A stretch of 64,000 bases of DNA, taken from the NCBI RefSeq assembly GCF_001445655.1, contig NZ_LNBE01000003.1, positions 248,001-312,000 of the forward strand. Direction: 5' to 3'. The stretch comes from Streptomyces roseifaciens (GTDB lineage: Bacteria > Actinomycetota > Actinomycetes > Streptomycetales > Streptomycetaceae). Both the position numbers and the translations under genes were made by a program. The first letter of the stretch is position 1; each line of letters begins with the position of its first letter. Positions 54,452 to 63,324 of this stretch are shown here, piece after piece. The notes under the pieces were generated by a model. It did no database searches. It worked only from the letters and a program-made list of their open reading frames with translations, and was not told where the DNA came from.

Positions 54452-54650
54452 CCCTGATATATCCCGCGTGGAGTGGGTCAAGTCCAGCTATAGCGGCGCA
54501 GGGGGAGGCAACTGCCTGGAATGGGCCTGGTCCGGACCCCCGGGCATCGTCCCCGTCCGCGACAGCAAAACCCCGGACGGCCCTGTCCTCGCCTTCCCCC
54601 CAACGGCCTGGGCCGCCTTCGTCACCGCCGTCCGCAACGGCGACGCCTGA
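54441..54650 (+). CDS. DUF397 protein
   Basis: 69 residues, overlapping the XRE gene by 11 bases. Typical DUF397 pattern: WVKSSYSGAGGGNCLEWAW, VPVRDSKTPDGPVLAFPPTAWAAFVTAVRNG. DUF397 proteins are thought to bind and antagonise the partner XRE regulator; several are developmental switches in Streptomyces. Confidence 0.88.
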   Translation: MSTDPDISRVEWVKSSYSGAGGGNCLEWAWSGPPGIVPVRDSKTPDGPVLAFPPTAWAAFVTAVRNGDA

Positions 54651-54673
54651 CGCGAACGCGAACCGCAACAAAC

Positions 54674-54705
54674 GAGGGCCGTACGGGAAACCCCGTACGG
54701 CCCTC
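54674..54705. terminator. Bidirectional terminator
   Basis: 14-bp perfect stem (54674-54687 with 54692-54705), loop AAAC, between the DUF397 stop and the end of the convergent fadB gene. Confidence 0.88.
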
Positions 54706-54723
54706 AGGCTCACTTACCTCCCG

Positions 54724-56853
54724 CTACGCGGGAACGGAAGCCACACCCACCGGCAGGAACCGCTTGCCGTTCGCCTTCTCGGCGACGCCGACCCGGTCCA
54801 GGTACGGCGTGATGCCGCCCAGGTGGAAGGGCCAGCCGGCGCCGGTGATCAGGCACAGGTCGATGTCCTGGGCCTCGGCGACGACGCCCTCGTCGAGCAT
54901 GAGGCCGATCTCCTGCGCGACCGCCTCCAGGACGCGGGCGCGCACCTGCTCCTCCGTCAGGACGGAGTCACCCTGCACCAGAAGCGCGGCGACCTCGGGG
55001 TCCAGCTCCGGCTTGCCGGAGTCGTAGACGTAGAAGCCGCGCTTGCCGGCCTTCACGACGGCGGCGAGGTTCGGGGAGACCTTGAAGCGGTCGGGGAACG
55101 CGCCGGCCAGCGTCTCGGAGACGTGGAGGCCGATGGCGGGGCCGACGAGCTCCAGGAGCACCAGCGGGGACATCGGGAGGCCGAGCGGCTCGACGGCCTT
55201 CTCGGCCGTCGCGACCGGGGTGCCCTCGTCGATGACGTTCTGGATCTCGCCCATGAAGCGGGTGAGGATGCGGTTGACGACGAACGCCGGGGCGTCCTTC
55301 ACCAGGACCGCGGTCTTCTTCAGCTTCTTGGCGACGGCGAAGGCCGTGGCCAGGGAGGCGTCGTCCGTCTTCTCGCCGCGGACGATCTCCAGCAGCGGGA
55401 GGATGGCGACCGGGTTGAAGAAGTGGAAGCCGACGACCCGCTCGGGGTGCTTGAGCTTCGACGCCATCTCGGTGACGGACAGCGAGGAGGTGTTCGTGGC
55501 GAGGATGGTGTGCGCGGGCACGACCGCCTCGACCTCGGCGAACACCTGCTGCTTGACGCCCATCTCCTCGAAGACGGCCTCGATGACGAAGTCCGCGTCG
55601 CCGAAGCCGGCGGCCTTGTCGAGGGAGCCGGTGACGGCGGCCTTGAGGCGGTTGGCCTTGTCGTTGCCGATGCGGCCCTTGGCGAGGAGCTTGTCGATCT
55701 CGCCGTGGACGTAGCCGACGCCCTTGTCGATGCGCTCCTGGTCGATGTCGGTGAGGACGACCTGGACCTCCAGGCGGCGCGCGAAGAGGAGCGCGAGCTG
55801 GGAGGCCATCAGGCCGGCGCCGACGACGCCCACCTTGGTGACGGGGCGGGCCAGCGAGCGGTCGGGGGCACCGGCCGGGCGCTTGGCGCGCTTCTGCACC
55901 AGGTTGAAGGAGTAGATGCCGCTGCGCAGCTCGTCGCCCATGATCAGGTCCGCGAGGGCCTGGTCCTCGGCGTCGAAGCCCTGGCGCAGGTCGCCGTTCT
56001 TCGCCGCGGAGATGATGTCCAGGGCGCGGTAGGCGGCCGGGGCGGCACCGTGCACCTTGGAGTCGGCGATGGAGCGGCCACGCTCGACGGCCTGGTCCCA
56101 GGCCTCGCCGCGGTCGATCTCGGCGCGGTCGACCTGGATGTCGCCCTTGAGGACGGAGGCCGTCCAGATCAGGGACTGCTCCAGGAAGTCGGCGCCCTCG
56201 AAGAGGGCGTCGGCGATGCCGAGCTCGAAGACCTGCTTGCCCTTGAGCTGGCGGTTCTGGTTGAGCGAGTTCTCGATGATGACCGAGACCGCGCGGTCGG
56301 CGCCGATGAGGTTCGGCAGCAGGGCGCAGCCGCCCCAGCCGGGGACCAGGCCGAGGAAGACCTCGGGGAGGGAGAAGGCGGGGATGGCCTTCGAGACGGT
56401 GCGGTAGGTGCAGTGCAGGCCGACCTCGACGCCGCCGCCCATGGCCGCGCCGTTGTAGTACGCGAAGGTCGGGACGGCGAGGGAGGACAGGCGCTTGAAG
56501 ACGTCGTGGCCGCCCTTGCCGATGGCGAGCGCGTCCTCGTGCTTCTTCAGCAGCTCGACGCCCTTGAGGTCGGCGCCGACGGCGAAGATGAACGGCTTGC
56601 CGGTGAGGCCGATGCCGGTGATGGAGCCCTCGGCGGCCTCCTTCTCGACCTGGTCGATCGCGGCGTTGAGGTTCGCGAGCGACTGCGGGCCGAAGGTGGT
56701 CGGCTTGGTGTGGTCCAGGCCGTTGTCCAGCGTGATGAGCGCGAAGCGCCCGGCGCCGAAGGGGAGGTCGAAGTGGCGGACGTGCGCCTGGGTCACGACC
56801 TCGCCGGGGAACAGCTCCGCCGCGCCCTTGAGAAGTTCAGCGGTGGTGCTCAC
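54724..56853 (-). CDS. fadB: Fatty-acid oxidation complex alpha subunit (enoyl-CoA hydratase / 3-hydroxyacyl-CoA dehydrogenase)
   Basis: 709 residues; GTG at 56853 with GGAGG upstream, overlapping the fadA stop by four bases. N-terminal crotonase domain: YYNGAAMGGGVEVGLH (oxyanion hole) and PEVFLGLVPGWGG. From about 335, Rossmann domain VGVVGAGLMASQLALLFARR, NTSSLSVTEMA, and the dehydrogenase signature VVGFHFFNPVAILPLLEIV. Carries out hydration and NAD-dependent oxidation of acyl-CoA in beta-oxidation, forming a complex with the FadA thiolase. Confidence 0.95.
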   Translation of the reverse strand: MSTTAELLKGAAELFPGEVVTQAHVRHFDLPFGAGRFALITLDNGLDHTKPTTFGPQSLANLNAAIDQVEKEAAEGSITGIGLTGKPFIFAVGADLKGVELLKKHEDALAIGKGGHDVFKRLSSLAVPTFAYYNGAAMGGGVEVGLHCTYRTVSKAIPAFSLPEVFLGLVPGWGGCALLPNLIGADRAVSVIIENSLNQNRQLKGKQVFELGIADALFEGADFLEQSLIWTASVLKGDIQVDRAEIDRGEAWDQAVERGRSIADSKVHGAAPAAYRALDIISAAKNGDLRQGFDAEDQALADLIMGDELRSGIYSFNLVQKRAKRPAGAPDRSLARPVTKVGVVGAGLMASQLALLFARRLEVQVVLTDIDQERIDKGVGYVHGEIDKLLAKGRIGNDKANRLKAAVTGSLDKAAGFGDADFVIEAVFEEMGVKQQVFAEVEAVVPAHTILATNTSSLSVTEMASKLKHPERVVGFHFFNPVAILPLLEIVRGEKTDDASLATAFAVAKKLKKTAVLVKDAPAFVVNRILTRFMGEIQNVIDEGTPVATAEKAVEPLGLPMSPLVLLELVGPAIGLHVSETLAGAFPDRFKVSPNLAAVVKAGKRGFYVYDSGKPELDPEVAALLVQGDSVLTEEQVRARVLEAVAQEIGLMLDEGVVAEAQDIDLCLITGAGWPFHLGGITPYLDRVGVAEKANGKRFLPVGVASVPA

Positions 56854-58094
56854 TTGTTGCCTCCGTCGCGGTGTCCATTAGTCGCTCCGCTCCAGTGCGG
56901 GTTCTCCCAGATGACCGTGCCGCCCATGCCGAGGCCGACACACATCGAGGTGAGGCCGTAGCGGACGTGCGGCTGCTCCTCGAACTGGCGGGCCAGCTGG
57001 GTCATCAGGCGCACGCCGGACGAGGCCAGCGGGTGGCCGAAGGCGATGGCGCCGCCGTACTGGTTGACGCGCGGGTCGTCGTCCGCGATGCCGTAGTGGT
57101 CCAGGAGCGCGAGCACCTGCACGGCGTAGGCCTCGTTGAGCTCGAAGAGGCCGATGTCGTCGATGGTCAGGCCGGCCTTGGCGAGGGCCTTCTCGGTGGC
57201 CGGGATCGGGCCGTAGCCCATGACCTCGGGCTCGACGCCGACGAAGGCGTACGAGACGAGGCGCATCCGGACCGGCAGGCCCAGCTCGCGCGCGACGTCC
57301 TCGGAGGCGATCAGCGAGGCGGTGGCGCCGTCGTTGAGGCCCGAGGCGTTGCCGGGGGTGACGCGGCCGTGCGGGCGGAACGGCGTCTTGAGGTTGGCCA
57401 GGCCCTCCATGGTGGTGCCCGGGCGCATCGGCTCGTCGGCCGTGACCAGGCCCCAGCCCAGCTCCCCGCCCTCGGGGGTGGTGCGGCGCACGGAGATCGG
57501 CACCAGGTCGGCCTGGATCTTGCCGTCGGCGTAGGCCTTGGCGGCCTTCTCCTGGCTGCGGACCGCGTAGGCGTCCGCGCGCTCCTTGGTCAGCTGCGGG
57601 TAGCGGTCGTGCAGGTTCTCCGCGGTCATGCCCATGACGAGGGCGGACTCGTCGACGAGCTTCTCCGAGAGGAAGCGCGGGTTGGGGTCGACGCCCTCGC
57701 CCATGGGGTGACGGCCCATGTGCTCGACGCCGCCCGCGAGGGCGATGTCGTACGCGCCGAAGGCGACGCCGCCGGCGACGGTCGTCACGGCGGTCATGGC
57801 ACCGGCGCACATGCGGTCGATGGACATGCCGGGCACGGTCTGGGGCAGGCCCGCGAGCATGCCGGCCGTACGGCCCAGGGTCAGGCCCTGGTCGCCGATC
57901 TGCGTGGTCGCGGCGATGGCGACCTCGTCGATCTTGGCGGGGTCCAGGTTGGGGTTCCGGCGCAGCAGCTCACGGATGCACTTGATGACGAGGTCGTCGG
58001 CGCGGGTCTCGTGGTAGATGCCCTTCGGGCCCGCCTTGCCGAACGGGGTGCGGACGCCGTCGACGAAAACGACGTCCCTAGCGGTACGAGGCAC
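56850..58094 (-). CDS. fadA: Acetyl-CoA C-acyltransferase (thiolase), beta subunit
   Basis: 414 residues; GTG at 58094 with AGGAGGAG upstream. Thiolase signatures: nucleophilic Cys in SIDRMCAGAMTAV, GGVEHMGRHPMGE, NASGLNDGATASLIAS, general-base His in GGAIAFGHPLASSGVR and second Cys in LTSMCVGLGMGG. Cleaves 3-ketoacyl-CoA to acetyl-CoA; promoter-proximal gene of the fadA-fadB operon. No FadR-type operator recognised upstream. Confidence 0.95.
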   Translation of the reverse strand: MPRTARDVVFVDGVRTPFGKAGPKGIYHETRADDLVIKCIRELLRRNPNLDPAKIDEVAIAATTQIGDQGLTLGRTAGMLAGLPQTVPGMSIDRMCAGAMTAVTTVAGGVAFGAYDIALAGGVEHMGRHPMGEGVDPNPRFLSEKLVDESALVMGMTAENLHDRYPQLTKERADAYAVRSQEKAAKAYADGKIQADLVPISVRRTTPEGGELGWGLVTADEPMRPGTTMEGLANLKTPFRPHGRVTPGNASGLNDGATASLIASEDVARELGLPVRMRLVSYAFVGVEPEVMGYGPIPATEKALAKAGLTIDDIGLFELNEAYAVQVLALLDHYGIADDDPRVNQYGGAIAFGHPLASSGVRLMTQLARQFEEQPHVRYGLTSMCVGLGMGGTVIWENPHWSGATNGHRDGGNK

Positions 58095-58379
58095 TTGGCT
58101 CTCCTCCTGTGCGGGATCGCTGCGCGCGGGCATGCCGGGACGGCTCCGCCGCGGTGCGGGCTGACACCGTCATGCTACTTGCGGGTAACCAAGCTGCACA
58201 GACCCACCGGCGGGAGCGGCGAAGGTCACATTCCGTGTGCGGTACGGCTGCGGCTGCGCCTCGCGGCTGGGGGCGGGGGCGGCTGCACCCTGCGGCTGAG
58301 GTGGCGGTCGCGCTTGCGGTCGCGGCTGCGGTCGCGGCTGCCGCCGGTCCGGCACCGCCGGGCACCGTGTGGTGGGCTG

Positions 58380-58529
58380 GGCGCCGTTGCGGCGGCAGAA
58401 AGGGCCCCGGTCCCACCCCTTCCCGTTTCCTGGGGGGGCAAGCCCCCCAGACCCCCGAGGGGGCCGGGGCGCAGCCCGGGAAACGGTGAAGGGGCGGGAC
58501 CGGGGCCCCGACTCCGCCGCAACGGCGCC
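58380..58529. repeat. Large imperfect inverted repeat (~150 bases)
   Basis: Outer arms GGCGCCGTTGCGGCGG (58380-58395) and its exact complement (58514-58529); inner arms 58402-58430 and 58478-58508 complementary with a few mismatches; a central GGGGGGC-AA-GCCCCCC-type hairpin (58431-58449). The middle resembles 42228-42256. The rest of the 490-base fadA-rnd gap (58095-58379) is G/C-rich with CGGTCGCGGCTG repeats and no gene. Confidence 0.8.
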
Positions 58530-58584
58530 GAGCCCGGTGCGAGGTGGCCGGCGGTGCCGAGCCGCCTCATCGCGGGCATTCCGT

Positions 58585-59862
58585 TCAGACCACGGCCTCC
58601 GTGAGGGCCTTCACCAGGGCCGGGGTCACCTGCTCCACCTGCCACGGACGCGCCCCGTGGGAGGAGAGGATCTCCGCCACCGCCTCCGGCGTCGGATGCG
58701 CGGGCGGCTCCCAGCACAGCCTCCGCACCGTATCCGGAGTGATCAGGTTCTCCTGCGGCATGGTGAGGCGCTCGGCGAGCTCGGAGACGGCCGTGCGGGC
58801 CGCGGTGAGGCGGGCCGCGGCCTCCGGGTCCTTGTCCGCCCAGGCACGCGGCGGCGGAGGGCCGGTCAGCGGCTGGCCCGGCTGCGGCAGTTCGGCGTCC
58901 GGGATGGCGCGGGCGCGGTCGATCGCCGCCTGCCACTGCTCCAGCTGCTTGCGGCTCATGCGGTGCCCGTAGCCGGGCAGGGCCGCCAGGGCGTGCGCGT
59001 TCGGCGGCATGTTGAGCGCGGCCTCGACGATCGCGGCGTCGCCCAGCACCTTGCCGGGAGAGACGTCGCGCCGCTGCGCCACGTGGTCGCGGGCGGTCCA
59101 CAGCTCGCGCACCACCGCCATCTGGCGGCGCCTGCGCACCTTGTGCATCCCGGACGTACGGCGCCAGGGGTCCTTGCGCGGCGGGGCGGGCGGGGCGGAG
59201 GCGATGGCGTCGAACTCCTGCCGGGCCCACTCCAGCTTGCCCTGGCGGTCCAGCTCCTCCTCCAGCGCGTCGCGCAGGTCGACGAGGAGCTCCACGTCGA
59301 GCGCGGCGTAGCGCAGCCAGGGGTCGGGCAGGGGGCGGGTCGACCAGTCGACGGCGGAGTGCCCCTTCTCCAGGGCGTACCCCAGGACGTTCTCCACCAT
59401 GGCTCCGAGACCCACCCGTGCGAACCCGGCGAGCCGTCCGGCCAGCTCGGTGTCGAACAGCCGCGTCGGCGTCATCCCTATCTCGCGCAGGCACGGCAGG
59501 TCCTGGGTGGCTGCGTGCAGCACCCATTCGGCGTCGGCGATGGCGTCGCCGAGCGCGGACAGGTCGGGGCAGCCGACCGGGTCGATGAGCGCGCTGCCGG
59601 CGCCCTCACGGCGCAGCTGGACGAGGTAGGCGCGCTGGCCGTAGCGGTATCCGGAGGCGCGCTCGGCGTCGACGGCGACGGGGCCGGTGCCGGCTGCGAA
59701 CGCCGCGACGACCCGCTCCAGGGCATCGTTGTCAGCGACGACCGGCGGGATGCCCTCGCGTGGCTCCAGTAGGGGGATCGGCGCCGAAACGACGTCGTCC
59801 GGGGGAGCGCCCCCGGTGGTTCGCAGTGGTGTGTCTGCTGCGGTTTCTTGGGCGTCGGTCAC
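58585..59862 (-). CDS. Ribonuclease D-like 3'-5' exonuclease with HRDC domain
   Basis: 425 residues; GTG at 59862, weak ribosome site. DEDDy exonuclease domain at about 40-215: VAVDAERASGYRYGQRAYLVQL (D, E), VLHAATQDLPCL (D), DPWLRYAALDVELLVDLRD (Tyr and last Asp). An HRDC nucleic-acid-binding domain follows (AVVRELWTARDHVAQRRDVSPGKVLGDAAIVEAA). Acts on tRNA and other RNA 3' ends. The Pro-rich loop TGPPPPR lies in the C-terminal part. Confidence 0.9.
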   Translation of the reverse strand: MTDAQETAADTPLRTTGGAPPDDVVSAPIPLLEPREGIPPVVADNDALERVVAAFAAGTGPVAVDAERASGYRYGQRAYLVQLRREGAGSALIDPVGCPDLSALGDAIADAEWVLHAATQDLPCLREIGMTPTRLFDTELAGRLAGFARVGLGAMVENVLGYALEKGHSAVDWSTRPLPDPWLRYAALDVELLVDLRDALEEELDRQGKLEWARQEFDAIASAPPAPPRKDPWRRTSGMHKVRRRRQMAVVRELWTARDHVAQRRDVSPGKVLGDAAIVEAALNMPPNAHALAALPGYGHRMSRKQLEQWQAAIDRARAIPDAELPQPGQPLTGPPPPRAWADKDPEAAARLTAARTAVSELAERLTMPQENLITPDTVRRLCWEPPAHPTPEAVAEILSSHGARPWQVEQVTPALVKALTEAVV

Positions 59863-59888
59863 CGGTCAAGGGTATCTGTGTATGGCAA

Positions 59889-59922
59889 GCGCCCGTCGAC
59901 GGAACGTCCCGTCGACGGGCGC
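59889..59922 (-). terminator. whiI terminator
   Basis: 14-bp perfect stem (59889-59902 with 59909-59922) and 6-base loop, about 174 bases past the whiI stop and just upstream of the RNase D start. The rest of the gap 59923-60095 shows GTACGGGCG-type repeats. Confidence 0.75.
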
Positions 59923-60095
59923 GGCGTGTGGGTCCGGCGGGTGGGAGGGGGTGCGTGCGGGCGTGCGTACGGGCGTGCGCCCGTGGCTGCCCGCGGGGGC
60001 TGCCGTCCGGGTGATCCTCCGGCTTCGGGGAAGCCGCGGTGGATCTTCGCGTCAGTGGATCCGGCGGATCCGGCGGGTTCGGCGGGTCGGCGGAC

Positions 60096-60758
60096 TCAGT
60101 GGATGATGCCGGTCCGCAGCGCCACGGCGACCATGCCGGCCCGGTCCCCGGTGCCGAGCTTGCGGGCGATCCGGGCGAGGTGACTCTTGACGGTGAGGGC
60201 GGACAGCCCCATGGAGACGCCGATGGCCTTGTTGGACTGGCCCTCCGCGACCAGCCGCAGCACCTCGACCTCGCGGCCGGAGAGCTCGCGGTAGCCGCCG
60301 GGGTGGCCGGGCGCGCCGGGCGGGCGGCGGTGCAGCCGGGCAGCGGCCGCGGAACCGATGGGGGCGGCGCCGGGGCGGCCCGGGACGCCGAGGTTGGTGC
60401 GGGTGCCGGTGACGACGTAGCCCTTGACGCCGCCCGCGAGGGCGTTGCGCACGGCGCCGATGTCGTCGGCGGCGGACAGGGCCAGGCCGTTGGGCCAGCC
60501 CGCGGCACGGGTCTCGGACAGGAGGGTGAGCCCGGAGCCGTCGGGGAGGTGGACGTCGGCAACGCAGATGTCGCGCGGGTTGCCGACTCGGGGGCGGGCC
60601 TCCGCGATGGACGACGCCTCGATCACGTCCCGCACCCCCAGCGCCCACAGGTGCCGGGTGACGGTGGAGCGGACGCGGGGGTCGGCGACGACCACCATGG
60701 CCGTCGGTTTATTGGGGCGGTAGGCGAGGCTCGCAGGTTGCTCGAGGAGAACGGACAC
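60096..60758 (-). CDS. whiI: Atypical response regulator WhiI (sporulation)
   Basis: 220 residues from GTG at 60758 (GGAGG upstream; a TTG at 60761 is adjacent). Receiver-like domain: AMVVVADPRVRSTV has only one of the usual acidic pair, CVADVHLPDGSGL keeps the phospho-acceptor-like Asp, and the conserved Lys is missing (GYVVTG). LuxR/NarL helix-turn-helix at the C-terminus (LSGREVEVLRLVAEGQSNKAIGVSMGLSALTVKSHLARI). These losses, the position near hemE and fadAB, and the sigma-WhiG promoter upstream identify WhiI (SCO6029 from memory), which works with BldM to switch on late sporulation genes. No sensor kinase is adjacent, as expected. Confidence 0.9.
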   Translation of the reverse strand: MSVLLEQPASLAYRPNKPTAMVVVADPRVRSTVTRHLWALGVRDVIEASSIAEARPRVGNPRDICVADVHLPDGSGLTLLSETRAAGWPNGLALSAADDIGAVRNALAGGVKGYVVTGTRTNLGVPGRPGAAPIGSAAAARLHRRPPGAPGHPGGYRELSGREVEVLRLVAEGQSNKAIGVSMGLSALTVKSHLARIARKLGTGDRAGMVAVALRTGIIH

Positions 60759-60844
60759 CAAGCCTCCAGGGGGGAGTGGCGGGGGGACGGGTGCCGGCTA
60801 TTCGGGGTAAGCCGGGGCGATCCGTATGGGAAGGGTCACAAGCC

Positions 60845-60872
60845 TCTTCGGCACCGAAGCGTTCCGGCTTTA
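60845..60872 (-). promoter_or_regulatory. Sigma-WhiG-type promoter of whiI
   Basis: On the minus strand TAAA (60872-60869), exactly 16 bases, then GCCGAAGA (60852-60845); the sigma-WhiG consensus is TAAA-N16-GCCGATAA (6 of 8 in the -10). It is 87 bases before the whiI start. whiI is a known direct sigma-WhiG target. Confidence 0.8.
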
Positions 60873-61127
60873 GGGAATGATCACGAATTGATGAGTAACA
60901 ATTCGGGCAATTCGGATGCGATCGATCAACAACCGATCAAATTACCGATCGAAACATTGCCCACGACCGGCAGAAACCGATCAGGGGTCCGGCATCCGGG
61001 TGACCGTTCCGCGACGGGGGGCTCGGGGACGACGGGGGGTTCGCCCGTCGTCCCCGCCTGCCCGCCGCGGCGGGAGAGCCGGTGGTGGGCCCGCCCTTCA
61101 ATCCCGCCGTGCCGCCGCCTGCAGCGG

Positions 61128-61365
61128 TGAAGGGGCCTGCCCCTTCAAGACCGCCGCCGCGGCGAGCAACCACAGCGGCGCTGTCCGGCGGTGCCAGGCA
61201 CACCTGAGCCCGTACGGCACCGCCGGTCTCCACCATCGTGGCTGATCACCGTCGCGGCGGATGCAAGGATGCGCCGCATCCTTGACCAGCTCCGTCCGCG
61301 GCGAAGGGCCCCTGCCACGCCGTCGCGGCGGGTTCAAGGGTGCGGCGCATCCTTGACCGTGAGCC
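61128..61365. repeat. Cluster of palindromic intergenic repeats
   Basis: TGAAGGGGC-CT-GCCCCTTCA (61128-61147), CAAGGATGCG-CCG-CATCCTTG (about 61264-61283) and TCAAGGGTGCGGCGCATCCT (about 61334-61353) are related hairpins set in similar CGGCGG/GACC flanks. They fill part of the 617-base gap between whiI and the DUF3000 gene; 60880-60960 is AT-rich with repeated CGATC and may bind regulators. Confidence 0.7.
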
Positions 61366-61375
61366 CGCGCAGCGG

Positions 61376-62086
61376 TCAGCGGCTTTGGGGGTCCCTTCGT
61401 TGGGGCAGCGTTACTACCCCCGCGTCCGGGCCCCCGCCCGGCGGCAGGCCCGCGATCTGGCACAGCAGGTCGCACCACGCGGCCAGGTGGGCCGCCGTGT
61501 CCGGGACCCCGGCGGCACCCTCGGCCGCGTCCCCTTCGGCCGCGCCCGCCTTCCCGCCGTGGACCGCCCGTACGGGCTTCCCCGCGGGGGGCACGGGCGA
61601 CCAGGAGGCCCGGATCTCGATGCGCGTGGACGGCTCGCGGTCCCGCAGGCCGCCGAAGTAGTGCGACCCCGCACGCGTCACCGTCCCGCTCGGCGCCCCG
61701 TAGGGCACGCGGCGCGCCTCCAGGGCGCCGGTCAGCCAGGACCAGCACACCTCGGGCAGCAGCGGGTCGGCCGCCATCTCCGGCTCCAGGTCGGCGTGGA
61801 CGAGCGTCACCAGCCGGAACGTGCCGCCCCAGGCCTCGTGACCGGCCGGGTCGTGCAGCAGGATCAGCCGCCCGTCGGCCAGTTCCTGGTCGTCGACGAC
61901 GACCGCGGCCTCCAGCGCGTACGAGTAGGGGGCGAGCCGCTGGGGCGGCGGGGTCGCGTCGAGTTCGATCTCCGGCCGCAGGCGCACCCCTTGCAGCCCG
62001 GCGACCGCTTGCCGGAAGACGGACGGGGAGTCCTCCCCATCCGCGTCGTCCGGACCGTCCGAGAGGTGTCCCTGCGCCGCAGCCAT
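61376..62086 (-). CDS. DUF3000 family protein
   Basis: 236 residues from ATG at 62086. Conserved actinobacterial protein: FRQAVAGLQGVRLRPEIELD, PYSYALEAAVVVDDQELADGRLILLHDPAGHEAWGG, FRLVTLVHADLEPEMAADPLL, CWSWLTGALEA, SHYFGGLRDREPSTRIEIRASW. No catalytic motif or signal; function unknown. Divergent from hemE with 91 bases between starts, an arrangement I recall as conserved in Streptomyces. Confidence 0.85.
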   Translation of the reverse strand: MAAAQGHLSDGPDDADGEDSPSVFRQAVAGLQGVRLRPEIELDATPPPQRLAPYSYALEAAVVVDDQELADGRLILLHDPAGHEAWGGTFRLVTLVHADLEPEMAADPLLPEVCWSWLTGALEARRVPYGAPSGTVTRAGSHYFGGLRDREPSTRIEIRASWSPVPPAGKPVRAVHGGKAGAAEGDAAEGAAGVPDTAAHLAAWCDLLCQIAGLPPGGGPDAGVVTLPQRRDPQSR

Positions 62087-62177
62087 GCCCGGAAGACTAG
62101 GCGGAAGGGAGCGCGGTTCCGGGTAGGGACACCCACATGGGCGGGTCACTCGTTCGGCCCGTGCGAAGATTTGGGGC

Positions 62178-63263
62178 ATGAGTGAGCGCAGGGATGCCGG
62201 CCAGCCCGCCGGCCAGCAGCAGACCGGCCGCACGGCGGCGTACGACTCGGCGTTCCTGCGGGCGTGCCGGCGCGAGCCGGTGCCGCACACGCCGGTGTGG
62301 TTCATGCGGCAGGCCGGACGGTCGCTGCCGGAGTACCGCAAGGTGCGCGAGGGCATTCCGATGCTGGAGTCCTGCATGCGGCCCGAGCTGGTCACCGAGA
62401 TCACCCTGCAGCCCGTGCGCCGGCACGGCGTCGACGCCGCGATCTTCTTCAGCGACATCGTGGTGCCGCTGAAGGCCGTCGGCATCGACCTCGACATCAA
62501 GCCGGGCGTGGGCCCGGTCGTCGCCGAGCCGATCCGCACCCGCGCCGACCTGGACCGGCTCCGCCCGCTCGACGCCTCCGACGTCTCCTACGTCACCGAG
62601 GCCGTCCGCATGCTGACGGCCGAGCTCGGCACGACCCCTCTCATCGGCTTCGCCGGTGCGCCGTTCACGCTCGCGAGCTACCTCATCGAGGGCGGCCCGT
62701 CGCGCACGTACGAGAACACCAAGGCCATGATGTACGGCGACCCGGAGCTGTGGGCCGACCTCGTCGACCGCCTCGCCGGCATCACGTCCGCCTTCCTCGA
62801 CGTTCAGATCGCGGCCGGCGCCTCCGCCGTCCAGCTCTTCGACTCCTGGGCGGGCGCCCTCGCCCCGGCCGAGTACCGCAAGTACGTCATGCCGGCCTCG
62901 GCCAAGGTCTTCGACGCGGTCGCCCACCACGGCGTGCCCCGCATCCACTTCGGCGTGGGCACGGGCGAGCTCCTCGGCCTCATGGGCGAGGCCGGCGCGG
63001 ACGTCGTGGGCGTCGACTGGCGCGTCCCGATGGACGAGGCCGCCCGCCGCGTCGGCCCCGGCAGGGCCCTGCAGGGCAACCTCGACCCGGCCGTCCTCTT
63101 CGCCGGTCACAAGGCGGTGGAGCTGAAGGCCCGTGAGGTCCTGGACGCGGCGTCCGGCCTGGAGGGCCACGTCTTCAACCTGGGCCACGGCGTCCTGCCG
63201 AACACCAACCCGGAAGCGCTGACGCGCCTGGTGGAGTACGTGCACGAGCAGACCGCGCGGTAG
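62178..63263 (+). CDS. hemE: Uroporphyrinogen decarboxylase
   Basis: Converts uroporphyrinogen III to coproporphyrinogen III in haem synthesis; cytoplasmic homodimer. 361 residues; ATG at 62178 with TTTGGGG upstream. Signatures: [16 protein letters not shown] (substrate Arg residues), [18 protein letters not shown] (the key Asp of FSDI), [71 protein letters not shown]. All family motifs are intact. Confidence 0.97.
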   Translation: MSERRDAGQPAGQQQTGRTAAYDSAFLRACRREPVPHTPVWFMRQAGRSLPEYRKVREGIPMLESCMRPELVTEITLQPVRRHGVDAAIFFSDIVVPLKAVGIDLDIKPGVGPVVAEPIRTRADLDRLRPLDASDVSYVTEAVRMLTAELGTTPLIGFAGAPFTLASYLIEGGPSRTYENTKAMMYGDPELWADLVDRLAGITSAFLDVQIAAGASAVQLFDSWAGALAPAEYRKYVMPASAKVFDAVAHHGVPRIHFGVGTGELLGLMGEAGADVVGVDWRVPMDEAARRVGPGRALQGNLDPAVLFAGHKAVELKAREVLDAASGLEGHVFNLGHGVLPNTNPEALTRLVEYVHEQTAR

Positions 63264-63281
63264 CAGGAGCGGACATACGGG

Positions 63282-63308
63282 AGCGGGCGGCCGTTTCGGC
63301 CGCCCGCT
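63282..63308. terminator. hemE terminator
   Basis: 12-bp perfect stem (63282-63293 with 63297-63308) and TTT loop, 18 bases past the hemE stop, between convergent genes. Confidence 0.85.
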
Positions 63309-63324
63309 TCGTAGGATCCACCGC

